Assembly: GCA_026419785.1 (NCBI GenBank)
Contig: JAODTK010003098.1
Location: forward strand, 248,001-312,000
Length of the DNA stretch: 64,000 bases
Direction of reading: 5' to 3'
Source: Sclerodactyla briareus
Lineage: Eukaryota; Echinodermata; Holothuroidea; Dendrochirotida; Sclerodactylidae
Part shown: piece after piece, positions 1 to 10,570 of the stretch
How positions within the stretch are numbered: position 1 is the stretch's first letter
How the letters are laid out: the number at the start of each line of letters is the position of its first letter
Translations under genes and position numbers: made by a program
The notes under the pieces: generated by a model
The model's database searches: none
Told to the model about the DNA's origin: nothing
Seen by the model: the letters and a program-made list of their open reading frames with translations, nothing else

Positions 1-659
1 TGCAATTATGCCTATAAATATAAAGTAATTGGACGTTGTATCACTACGTTTCTGGTTGACGTATATCATGTTTCCCCGAGTATCCGATCTGGTCGTTTGT
101 TGTGCAGTTGCCTCGCATAATTATGTATGTATATTGTCAGTATATTGGCAAACTTGAGATGGCATTCGTGAGAAAACTGCAGGATATATATTGCCGATTT
201 AACGACAGTGCATGTAATATAAGCGCATATGAGGTTGGGGGACTTATTATAAGCCCTCTACTGAGGATTGTGAAAAAAGAATGTATCGTATCGTGGCCCG
301 TGAGTGCATCAGTTTCTCGGATTTATTGTCAGATATCATTTCACGCAAACTCTGAGGAGCCCTTCCTCAAGAATTACACCAATTTGAAGTAATAAGTAAT
401 ATATACGATATATTGAGTATTGGAATTTTGGTTTGGGATGAATATCGAATAAAATGACAAAACCATCACTCACCACGGTCATGGGTAGGACCATCAATTC
501 AATGTTTGTCGTATAGGTCTACCTATCATAGGATTTGTTTTCAACTAGGTTCTACGGTAGCTCCAGTCATTGGTCAATTATGTTTATTTAAACAATTGTT
601 ATTGCGCCATTGATTTTAATCTGGTTGCAATAATAAGTACGTTTACTTATTTAGGTTGA

Positions 660-830
660 AGAAACAACCTCGTCTCGCAACACCTGTGAAAAAGTTGTGT
701 TGCTTTCTCTATGACGTCACGACGAATATCGCCCCACTGCATGTATATCGGAATTGTTTCTTGTATTGAGTCGGTAGCGATATACCGTACTGTAATCTAT
801 ATTAAATACTATTGAGGCGATTTTTTTCGT
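660..830 (+). repeat. Dispersed repeat family C, copy 1
   Basis: 'cctcgtctcgcaacacctgt', 'atgacgtcacgacgaatat' and 'gcgatataccgtactgtaat' recur at 5255-5410 in the same order. A shorter relative is at 1030-1100. All carry a TGACGTCA word. Confidence 0.6.
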
Positions 831-1029
831 TGTGGTTAATAAAAACGCCACCGACGTTTTTTCGCCAGGCTATCAGACGATATCGCCTCTCTATATAGAC
901 AAACAAACAGCTGCAGTAGCAGTATAAAACCATTTATATAGAGTAGTTTTCTTAGTTACAGGGGTAACAAGGCTGGCAAAAAAGGAAAGCAATAGTAGAA
1001 TGAGGATTAGAGAGACAATAGCGTCCGGC

Positions 1030-1100
1030 AACACCTCACGAAACAACCCGAGAGTGTCGTTTTTATGACGTCACGACAAAAACTGTTTTACCATGCACTG
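1030..1100 (+). repeat. Dispersed repeat family C, partial copy
   Basis: 'cggcaacacctcacgaaac' and 'ttatgacgtcacgacaaaaa' match the start of the copy at 660. Confidence 0.45.
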
Positions 1101-2084
1101 CAACCAATTCATTGTAAAAATGACAGTGAATTAATAGCAAATTGCTGCCATTAATTTCCGTTATTTGAAAGTACATATGAAATTCTAGCCCAACATGCAG
1201 ACTTGGATACAACATATCATTATATCGTGGAGAATAAAAACTATAATATGGTGTATGTCCGAATCCCATGTCACTACAATGTTCCCATTGGATATTTGGC
1301 CTTCAAAGGTTGTTCAATCATGCAGAGAAATTGGGATGAATCCCAATTGCGCAATAACGCATGACGTCACACGTTTACAACCCAGGAAGTTATGTCATGT
1401 ACTTCATTGTTTCATTTTGTTGAATAAGTCAATATTTAGCAGAAGTTCTGTTGTCTTTCACTCACCAAAGTAATCATCAACACCTACCAACCCACTACTA
1501 TACAGCAATCCTCTACCACAGACTAAATGCATTTCGAAATGAAAATAATGTGTGAATTTCATAGTAAACACAGACTGTTTGCGGGTTTGTGCAAGTATGA
1601 CATTATTTATCATTGCATGATGCATGGATGCTTTTCGATCTTGTGCAACACAATGCAACAAAACTTCGAATGACGGTAACTAACGTAACGGAAAGTCGTA
1701 TGAACTTCGGGTTTGGTGGGGGTGACCCATTCAGTTTTTCCCCAGCTAAAATATTAGGACTCATATTTAATCTTGCAGTTGTCCTCTAAGTTCATCTTTG
1801 AGCGGCTCTCTGACGTTTTATGACGTCGTTGACAGTAGATAATGAATGTGACCCAATTTTGGCACCCACTCGTGTGAACGAAATGAACCACTGCGTTGGC
1901 GGGAAACCGCACCTACGCGCAGAGCCGTCAGCATTCTTACCACACTCCGAAAATGAAATTTACGCAGCGACACAGTATAGTCTCCTATTGGGGGGGGGGG
2001 GGGCAGGTGTGATGCTGAAGTTAGTAGCTGACTCCGTCACTCAGGGTCTCGCGCACTAGCACTGCCTCACCCAATAACACATTT
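1101..2084. other. No gene recognised
   Basis: Short open frames on both strands have no family features. Contains a TGACGTCA word at 1362-1369 and a G14 run at 1990-2003. Confidence 0.5.
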
Positions 2085-2650
2085 GGCAGTTTATTCAGAA
2101 GGCGAATGGTCATGTAACAGATTTCCTTTATTCAAACTAGCACAAACTGCACAACCCCAAATTTTGGAGTTCAAACCTGTTGCCCAGTTATTTCAATTTG
2201 CATTTGAGGAATCTATTACATCAAGGGGGGGGGGGGGGCGGGGGGGGGGGGGAGGGATGCAAAGACCGCCCATAGGCTCTACACAGTAAATTCTGCCTTT
2301 TTACGCCATGATGAGAGGAATGCGAAAATAGGTATCCATGGGCATCGAAATGAATGAGACAGGTCTTGGATATCTTGTGAACGATTTTGTAAGCTTCCAT
2401 TCGATCCTACCATGCCTACGTTTGTTACATGGTTACGAAGGTACATTCTCTACATTGACTCCTTATTACATGGGATCCCACGGTTCCCATGTAATTTTGC
2501 AATTGAATGACTCGGATCGGCTGAATCATCTGTGGGAGGGAGGGGGGTCGACTGCCATAAAGTACAACGAATAGGAAGTACCAAAAGTCTACACGACGTT
2601 GGCCTTCGAAATGACTCCTTTGTGTATAGTCTGGTACTGGTAGTTCCTTA
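2085..2650 (+). repeat. Dispersed repeat family A, copy 1
   Basis: Shared blocks with the copies at 39.2 and 58.35 kb are 'caaactagcacaa', 'ccccaaattttggag', 'aggaatctattacatca', 'gcaaagaccgcccata' and 'ttacatgg...cattgactcctt'. Two G-runs (2225-2252) are inserted where other copies have 'cgggggaac' or 'cagggggaaac'. No stable coding frame is shared among copies. Confidence 0.7.
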
Positions 2651-4715
2651 CCCACTGCCCGTTGGTAAAGTTTGATAAGAGCGTTATTTGTCACGGATGA
2701 TCAGATCGAACAGTCACCATACCCCTCCCTCGGTTACTCTGTTCTTTATTATATGCCTCGGGTTATGCTTCCACGCGAAGGTGCTTCAGCTGACTAAGGA
2801 AATTCTTGGGGGGGGGGGGGGGGGGGGGCTTCAGTCGGAAATTGTAGAGGCTCCAGTTTGGGGTGTAGAAGGACACTGGCGAATCTCGACTACTCTTTTT
2901 CTAAGAGTGCCCTAGTACGAGGCAGGGGTAGAATTTCCCTGCTCCTCCCTGGCCTTACGTCCCCATCCGACAGACGAGTGTGTAGCTTCCCTCGTGCCAC
3001 TTTCCTACATGAGAAAAGGAGCGGGGTGAATGTTGGTGTCCGTGACGACACCGGGGTTTGACCATGAGCTCGTGATTGCACTCTAAACTAAAACCGTTCT
3101 GCCACCTCACCGCTTTACACTGTTCGTCCTGGACTTTCATAAGCAGTATATAGTCTTCTGGAAGTGACGGACACTTGAGAGTATTCGTCAATTTGTCTCG
3201 ATTCCAAATAGCAAAATACGGAGGAAATGCACTCAAATAGTACAGTAGGGTTGTGTGGCAATGAATTATAAATCGATCGACTCTTCAAAATAATGAATTC
3301 AAACGGAGATTTCAAGATTTCCCAGGCCGTCCCGTCGCTGACATCCGATCCTGGAACCTGGCTAGAAAGCGGACACACTGAAGCAGTACGTAACTAATGT
3401 ATGATCCGTATGCAGTTACATACTAACAGCGCTATCACGAGTTCCGAACTTGAAGCACAATATGCTACGATGACGGTCACTGTCAAGAGCGAGTCTAAAT
3501 CCCTCATTCGGCCATTTTCGTGTGAGTACTCACTCGTAATCTGCCCAATTCGCTGGATAATAATTCCACCCTGATTAGTTCCGCGACACTGTTCTATTAC
3601 CGTGTTGCTAAGGTAACGTTCGACCGATAAAATAGTGTCCGCTTTTTACCAGGTGTCCGGGACGAAGCCAGTATACTATACTAATTCGTAAATGTTAGAT
3701 TCATGCTTTTCGATTTCATGGGATTCAGGAAACGAGTCTGAGACCCATCAAAAAAACCCTGGCCTGAATTGATCGCCTTCGCGACTAGTGCTCGGATAAT
3801 ACCGAGGCAGGGGCGTTACCATTTTCAACCTACACCCAGGACCGCCATTTTACGTCCCCGCCGAAATCGATAGGACGATCAGTGAACGGGATCTTTTTTC
3901 GAAACCTTGAGGAGCGGGAATTCATGTCCAACTTGGACTGCTCAACAGCCGACCGACGTGACGCAGAGCGTCAACGACACCACTCCGCAATTTTTCCGCA
4001 CAATAACGTTCGAGAACCAGTACCCTACAACCTGACTCCTTTGTTTATTATTCATTCATTCTGATAATCCGAAGGGTCGATACCAATTAAATATAACCGA
4101 AGGGTTACTGTTCAATTTGGCAGGGCGATGTGACGCTGCGATGAGTCAGGATGTGGATTGGTATTTCTATTAGAGATGCCCTCCTTGCTAAAAAAATATG
4201 TGTGATTGAATAAGCCGTTTCTTCCATTGGAAAACACTGTCTTCGAATTCGGAATAGGAAATTCATTCGAGGTTCGACTCTTCGGAATAAAGACATCGCA
4301 TAGTGCTCAACTCGGACGGGAGCTCAGGATTAGAGACCTTTAATTCGCAATAGCGAGCAAGTCCCGTTGTATTGTCGAGTTATTGCAGATACGAACGTTC
4401 ATTGATCGCAGGGTGTAGGTCTACGTGCATTCGCTACAATCGACGGCATGATACATGCACTCAAGTACGCGGTACATGAACTGACCTGAATAAAATGTTT
4501 CAATCCCGGACTTCATTACGTCAGCATCAGCTTGCCGGATTCGGAAGTCAAGCTAACAGCAGATCTAACGATGTCCGAAAGGTGGGGCGGGGGAGGGGGG
4601 AACCAGTACATAGCAACACGATGAATTCGTCGTCAAAACGGTGCGCAGCCAGCCAACACTTCACCAGACTATATAGTTAAAACCGATTTATAACCCAGGG
4701 CGACCCCGTACTCAC
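2651..4715. other. No gene recognised
   Basis: About 2 kb of relatively CpG-rich sequence with overlapping short frames on both strands and no conserved motif. Apart from the G21 run nothing is assigned. Confidence 0.5.
2808..2828 (+). repeat. G21 homopolymer
   Basis: Twenty-one G in a row, the longest of more than a dozen G or C runs of 11 or more in this window. Confidence 0.9.
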
Positions 4716-4934
4716 GGGGGGGGGGGGGGTGACCCCCATGACCCCAGTGGTCAATATTTTTTACGCACAAAACCCCATCTTTTGCAGTTCGGTAGAGGCT
4801 GTGCAGCTGTTTTTCTTAGGCCAAAATTGCAGCAGCATGTGTCTAGGTACCCATAAATTGTACTTATTTGAGGTGAGGCCATTTATAAGGGCGCACTTTC
4901 ACCTTGGCTCCGACTCGCCCCCCCCCCCCCCCCC
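4716..4934. mobile_element. Diverged partial copy of the 7.1 kb foldback element
   Basis: 'gcagcagcatgtg' and 'aaattgtacttattt', then 'gtgaggccatttataagggc' and 'gcactttcaccttggctccg', match the right half of 7194-7343. It is bounded by G14 (4716-4729) and C17 (4918-4934). The left arm is missing. Confidence 0.7.
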
Positions 4935-5254
4935 GAGCAAATGGTTTACCTTTCCTGCTTAGGAGAATATCGTTTCCCAGTAACCTGGTAACCTGTGAAT
5001 AATGGACGGCGCGCGGTTCACATGACTGAAAACATCTCACGGCAGTGTATTATTTTCACATTAACATATCATTGCGACAATGTAGAGAGGCGTTCTAAAT
5101 CCTCCGGGGATGAGGAAAGATACATCGAAACAAAAGGGACGGCATACACTCTTGAACGCGTTCAGGTATCTTAACCCTATAAACCTATGTTCAATTCAGT
5201 CGATATCAACATAGTGTTTATTATTAATATCTGAACCCTTACTCTTTGAGTAGT

Positions 5255-5410
5255 CGATGTCGTCTCGAAACACCTGTTGAAAATCGACCGTGCCGTGCCC
5301 GTTTTCATGACGTCATACGAAAACGCCCTAGTATTCGAAATTAATATTGGTATTGACTATATTTCAGTGACGATATGCCGTATTCTATATAGATTTGTAT
5401 TGAGATGTAT
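5255..5410 (+). repeat. Dispersed repeat family C, copy 2
   Basis: 'gtcgtctcgaaacacctgtt', 'catgacgtcatacgaaaacg' and 'gacgatatgccgtattctat' match the copy at 660-830. Confidence 0.6.
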
Positions 5411-5704
5411 GGGGTATCTTTAATAGTGTGCCGGTTCAACTACAGTAGCGGTGACCATCACTTCTCGCTTGCTTTTATTGCATTAGCACGTTTTTTAGAA
5501 GAATATCGATTCCCATCCTACGCCTTCCGTACAGCAAATATCTGACGTCAGCAGTATAATTCGCCTTATTAACGTCTGCTCTCATCAGTGTGTATGACAC
5601 GGATTGCGCTCTTATCCCGCGCAATTTAGCAGCCGCAATTATTGGTTCCAACCTCGGGTTAGCTTAGCTGCTTCAGCTAACATTATTTTTTAACCCTTTT
5701 TGAA

Positions 5705-5760
5705 TGTTGTTTCATAATATAATAAAATAATAACAAGGATAATAATAATAATGACAAATT
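5705..5760 (+). repeat. AT-rich (AAT)n-like tract
   Basis: 'ataatataataaaataataa' followed by 'ggataataataataatga' is a degenerate AAT microsatellite. Confidence 0.7.
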
Positions 5761-6394
5761 TATTGAAAATGATATATGGTCTAACATGAGTGGGCATGCA
5801 CGTATGGTATAGGCTACGCCCGTTATTATTATTTCTCAGAGCGCATCCCAGCCTGATCCCATATATACCACTAGAACGGAACATAGTTATAAACTATACT
5901 CCGCCATTCAATATAACTTCTCTCTGAAAAATGACGGGATTTAAGTACACCACACACGGACTGTTGCTGTATTTAAACTCGGTTAAAGCGATTAATTAAA
6001 ATCCCGAGAGGAAGAACCGTTTGCGGAATGAATTCGATAATGGGGAAATACATATAGGGGAAATCTTCGGGATTCCAGTTTGTCGACTACGCGTAATCGA
6101 TTTCTAACCCAGTAACCTACAAACGGTGGACATCATAGCGGACAGGATATACGTCTGTCAGGTAGGGTTATTGCTGCCGTATCTTTACGTTCGACGGGAT
6201 TGATACGTCAGGAGTATTTTACTTTAATAGCAAGTAAAACAGAGCTGTGTGATCTTCAAAATGGTAATCATTTTGGTTCGGTAAATTCAGATTTTTTATT
6301 TCATTTCAAACGAGCCACCGGACCGGATGTGATTTTGTATATACTCTTATAAAAGATACATGTATACTGTGTCTCAGTACAATACCTATACCTA

Positions 6395-6775
6395 AGTGCT
6401 TATAGCGCTTTGCGACGAGATTCAAAGCGCTCACAATTCTCGTACCCCTGATTCCTTAGGACTGTCACACCATGTACTATATAGTATGGCCACCTCTTTC
6501 TTGTCACTCCCGACACACCATTTCAGTGCGCCACTCCATCGTGTCCCCCGTGGGAATTCCCAATAGGGTGCAGCCACATATGACGCACGCCTACTAATCA
6601 CCTCACAAGGTGGCCATTTTTACACGTGGCTAACGTGAAACAGTTGGGGAGACATGCCTTGTCTAAGGTCACTAGGGAAAAAGCCCTCCGGCTTTGTGGG
6701 ATTCGAATTCACGATTTTCGGATCTCAAGTCTGGAGCTCTGCCGACGAGCTAATCCGCTCCACCTACAACGATAA
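6395..6775 (-). repeat. tRNA-derived SINE with 'CAAAGCGCTATAAG' tail
   Basis: Read on the minus strand, the head is 'ggtggagcggattagctcgt' then 'cggcagagctcca', with a B-box 'AATTCGAATCCC' near 6700-6712. The body includes 'aaagccggagggcttttt'. The 3' end near 6404-6428 reads 'tcaaagcgctataagcac', the kind of tail seen in many invertebrate SINEs. A related tail occurs near 53076-53112. The element is full length or nearly so, at about 375 bp. Confidence 0.6.
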
Positions 6776-7093
6776 TACAGCGCAGTAAGAGATTGCCAGA
6801 TTCGATGAGGTTTAAAGACTTGTCAAGTAGGGGGTATAGGCTTCCTATCATCAAGTTAGAAGACAACACAATGTTCCCATTTCAGTGAAGAATCAATATC
6901 GTCTATAGAACTCCCCCCCCCCCCCGAATAATGGACGGGTGCGTCTACGACAAGAATCGTCTCATGGTATATCGCAACTAATATCACATCAACATCTCAT
7001 TGAGTCGATCGTACTCGAATATTTTTAGTGGGTGGCGTCATCAGGCGCGTACCGAGAGATTTGCATGGGTGGGGGTGGGGGGAGGGGGGTTGA

Positions 7094-7343
7094 GGTCGGA
7101 ACCCAAGGGGAGTGCGCCCTCATAAATGGCCTCACTCCCTATTGGCAAATAAGTACAATAAGTGGGGGGGGGGGGGTTCTGACCCCCAAAGCTCCCCCCC
7201 CCCCCATGACCCAGGTGATCAATAATTGTTCAACACAAAAACTGAATATTGCAGCAGCATGTGACTAGGGCCAATAAATTGTACTTATTTGCCAATAGGG
7301 AGTGAGGCCATTTATGAGGGCGCACTCCCCTTGGGTTCCGACC
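7094..7343. mobile_element. Foldback/MITE with perfect 66-bp inverted arms
   Basis: The arms 7094-7159 and 7278-7343 are exact reverse complements over 66 bases, starting 'ggtcggaacccaaggggagt' on the left. The loop holds G13 (7164-7176) and C12 (7194-7205) runs. A G-rich tract (7065-7090) precedes the left arm. A related half element lies at 4716-4934. No transposase is present, so it is non-autonomous. Perfect arms suggest recent movement or gene conversion. Confidence 0.85.
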
Positions 7344-7599
7344 GCGTGGTACGCCCCTGGACGTCGTACAAACGTCGCCGTCGCTTCCTTGTCAATTGTT
7401 AGCGGACGATAACGCCTCTTCAAAACCCCATATTGTGCTTGTCCCTGCAACAAAACAGCTGTTCAGAAGTGTCCGTGTGCAAACGTTTCGTGGTACAGGC
7501 GATAAACGGCCAATGTGTTGCAAGGGAAGCAACTGCGCTGTCTTTGTGCACGACAAACTGACAAAAGCATAAAATCTGCTAACCGCTCGAGGTGGGAAG

Positions 7600-7900
7600 G
7601 GAGTGACCGAATATATTACAGCTAAACTGCTAAAGTGTCTCCATGATATTGCTCCTGCCTATTTAGCTAGCTAATTTCGACTTCCATGAATCCCCGTTAT
7701 GAGATCCAGTGATGGGTCAGATCTCATGATCCCTAGAAATAGGCTGAAAGCCTGGGGATCGGGCTTTCTCTGTTGTGGGTCCTACCCTTTGGACGCCTTG
7801 CCGAAGTGTGTCAGATCTTCCTCGCTGGCTCAGTTCAAGTCTCAAAACTCACTTCTTTCGAGTTGTAACGTTGTGCAGCGCCATGAATACTTTTGTATTA
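7600..7900 (+). pseudogene. Non-LTR retrotransposon reverse-transcriptase C-terminal remnant
   Basis: Across three frames the segment reads ITAKLLKCLHDIAPAYLA, then RSSDGSDLMIPRNRLKAWG, then the frame shifts to AFSVVGPTLW-like residues and LAQFKS, LKTHFF. This is the order found at the end of CR1/L2-type LINE reverse transcriptases ('LHGLAPAYL', 'RSSDG', 'PRTRL', 'AFSVAGPxLWN.LP', 'FKxxLKTxLF'). Frameshifts show it is not active. It is followed by an ATT-rich tail. Confidence 0.65.
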
Positions 7901-7935
7901 TTATCATTATTATCATTATTATTATTTATACTTTT
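7892..7935 (+). repeat. (ATT)n microsatellite tail of the LINE remnant
   Basis: 'tattattatcattattatca' and further ATT repeats directly follow the reverse-transcriptase remnant, as expected for the simple-repeat 3' tail of CR1/L2-like elements. Confidence 0.7.
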
Positions 7936-8460
7936 TTGTAGTGCCCCTCTCGGGCCTTTCACCACTACAGGAACATTTCGGTGTTTATCTGGTATCACTC
8001 ATTCAGTCGCCGGGCCTATAAGGCATATTCCTACACAATATTCCTGCCTAACCTCAACCAACATTTCCGACAATGTTTGCAAACGGCCAAGCATGGTGCT
8101 GGATGATGTATAGTACAGGGTCTAGCAATTCTTCAATATAGAACTTTCAATTAAACACGGTTCGAGTATTCGCAAGTATGTCAAATAGGAGGCTTCGGGG
8201 CCACGAGGACACTCACGACCATACCGTATTGTCGCCCAAAGCTTGGAAAGTCCATCGGGGGCAAAGCGGTGCTCCAATCCATTTCATATAATAACCTCTG
8301 TAAACGGTTATCGATTCCAATCCAACTGACCCCGGAAAAATTGGACTAAGCTGCTAAGCGGAGGGGTTGTGTGAGGACATAATTCACATTGGAACTCAAC
8401 GTATGCTGCTGACGTACCCACTGTCAGCACACAGCAATTTCCGGAAATCCGTTCACGCGA

Positions 8461-8480
8461 GTTTTTTTTTTTTTTTTTTT
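8461..8480 (+). repeat. T run of about 20
   Basis: A homopolymer T tract within otherwise unassigned sequence near 8.3-8.5 kb. Confidence 0.85.
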
Positions 8481-8539
8481 CTGTTCTTCTGCTCCGTACT
8501 GCAGGATTGTGCAAACACTCTAAACTAGAGTTATTACGC

Positions 8540-8800
8540 AAAGATCAGTGTGGAAGTTACATGTCTGATGTGTGCCTTTAGCACCATATCTTGGAGGTCG
8601 ATGTCCATCAAGCTAGATTTAAATGTCCTGATATCAAGGGGAGCACGGACATTTGATGGAAGTAGATTCCACTCCTTGATATTTATATCCCCGCAACACT
8701 AAGTGTTCGGGAATACTATGGTTTGCCGCCGCCAGTGAAAATTTCAGGCCTTAGCGCAATAACTCTTTTACCGATTGATCTGATAATTAGTACTCCTGTC
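8540..8800 (-). pseudogene. Non-LTR retrotransposon reverse-transcriptase C-terminal remnant (minus strand)
   Basis: The minus strand reads YSRTLSVAG, then DINIKEWNLLPSNVRAPLD, then IRTFKSSLMDIDLQDMVL, ending at a TAA near 8540. The 'S..V.. WN.LP..V..A.....FK..L' pattern is the typical end of LINE reverse transcriptases. An indel separates RTLSVAG from DINIK. It lies head to tail opposite the LINE remnant at 7.6-7.9 kb. Confidence 0.55.
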
Positions 8801-8854
8801 CGCCAAGTATAGATAGAATTTCGGATGGGTTCGAAGGTGTGGGATTTACTGCTT

Positions 8855-9200
8855 GTTTGCTGCCCTCTACTGCAGGTAAGTCCGATTCACACTAAACTTG
8901 GTGTATGGGGTCAACAGTTGGTCCCGAATAACATGACACTGATTTCAAGGTAGTCCAATTTACGGGGTTTTTGGCGATTTTCTAACTGTCGGATTTGAAT
9001 GAGACTTCGTGGATGTGCACTGTTGTTAGTCCTAAACAATATAATGGTCATTTCAAGTCACGGGAGATCGAATTTGCATAATTTATGTGATTTCTTAACT
9101 TTGTCGTAATTAAACGAAACTTGGGGAAAGTGGACTACAATTGGTCCTTAACAACAGGTAAGTCATTTCAAATTCACCCGATGCCAAATTGACATAATTT
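8855..9200 (+). repeat. Dispersed repeat family D, copy 1
   Basis: 'gggatttactgcttgtttgc' and 'tgccctctactgcaggta', then 'aaacttggtgta' and 'cagttggtcccgaataacat', match 41030-41130. Diverged internal repeats of 'aaacttgg...ggtcc' follow. Confidence 0.6.
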
Positions 9201-10428
9201 AATGTGCACACAGGTCATTTCTACAGGGACATACACGTCGGCGGTTTACCTGCCTGCACATGTCCATTCATGCATGGACTGTAACAGTAATTAAAAACGG
9301 GCATAAAAGTAAACAAAACACTACACAACATATATTCAATGTGAGTTATGTTGACAATGAATGTAATTGCTCCAATAACTTTCTTTGGTCAAGGAAACAC
9401 GTGGTCAATAAGGTGCAAAATTGAACAGAAACCAGGGGATCGAAAAACATTAATTATCTTAAAGATACAACTGACACCAACAATGAAATTCACCGCAAAT
9501 GTACCGCATGATTTTTGAACCCCTCAAAGCTGCTCGTATGATAGTAAAATTCTGTGAAATCTATGTACAAGTTTGTCACAACCTGATTAGAGTTGTAAGA
9601 AATTAGATAAACGTTTCATGGCATTCCTGCAGGACGAAAAGTACAGCCACTGGAGATGTGGTTTGTCATGTGCTATAGGCCTAATATATATTGCACTGAA
9701 CATATTGAAATTCAGCCTCTTCATGATTCTACTAAAATGCGAAAGGTGTTTATTTGTATAGAATAGTGCTATACTACTGATACTTTCCGAAGACTACTCA
9801 CTCCACAGACTGATACCATTAAATTAATGGTGGCACAGCTACACCAGTTCCACAGAAGAAAATGGTTCATCAACTGTAATACCTCGATTCTTTACCAGTG
9901 CAACTTTGTATGTGTCCATGAACACACCACGGGTAAAACGTTTCTGTTTCTATGCGGATTCAATTAAACAAATAGATCGAACCCGATGATAAACCCAGAT
10001 GGTTTGATTTAGTCGCTAATTATGGATGATTAAGCAACAATACAAGGGCCCAAGCCATCTACTATGATTGTATCATACAAATACAGGCTGATAGTACATC
10101 AACAAGTGTAGTATCCATGTTTTGAGTTTTGACTGTCTGATGCATCATAGCATCTTGACCATTGTTTCCACATCAGCTATAATCTGTTTTTGTATTCAGC
10201 CTCTGTTTTTCAGTTACGTTTAAGTTAGGCATGTGCTTCATGATTCGTGGGATACCTTCACAGTTAGAAACAAAGGAGCACATCCTTAAAAAAATTCCAG
10301 CCAAAAATATAATGTCATATGATTGTGCATTAAAAATCATGACAATCAACTTTGTTTCATGTTCATAGCATGCTGTTCGTTATAAAGTTATGAATTTTCA
10401 AAGATTAACAAATAATCATTAACAATTT

Positions 10429-10570
10429 GGCAAGTTTGCAAATTGGCAACATTTGATGACGTCAATATCTTTACCCAATTTCGAGAAAAATATTTTTAAG
10501 AAATATGTCGTTTCCCCACTTATATTGTTAGATATGACGTCAATAATGGTTGCCAGTTTGCCGAAATCGG
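10429..10570. repeat. Inverted repeat carrying a TGACGTCA site in each arm
   Basis: The left segment 'ttggcaacatttgatgacgtcaatatc' pairs, with small gaps, with the right segment 'gatatgacgtcaataatggttgcca'. TGACGTCA lies at 10457-10464 and 10535-10542. Probably a small MITE or hairpin. Confidence 0.5.

Noticed and set aside
1..8600. Bacterial or organellar contamination because of higher CpG
   Set aside because: LINE remnants, a SINE and foldback repeats in the same stretch are typical of animal nuclear DNA; no bacterial gene was seen.
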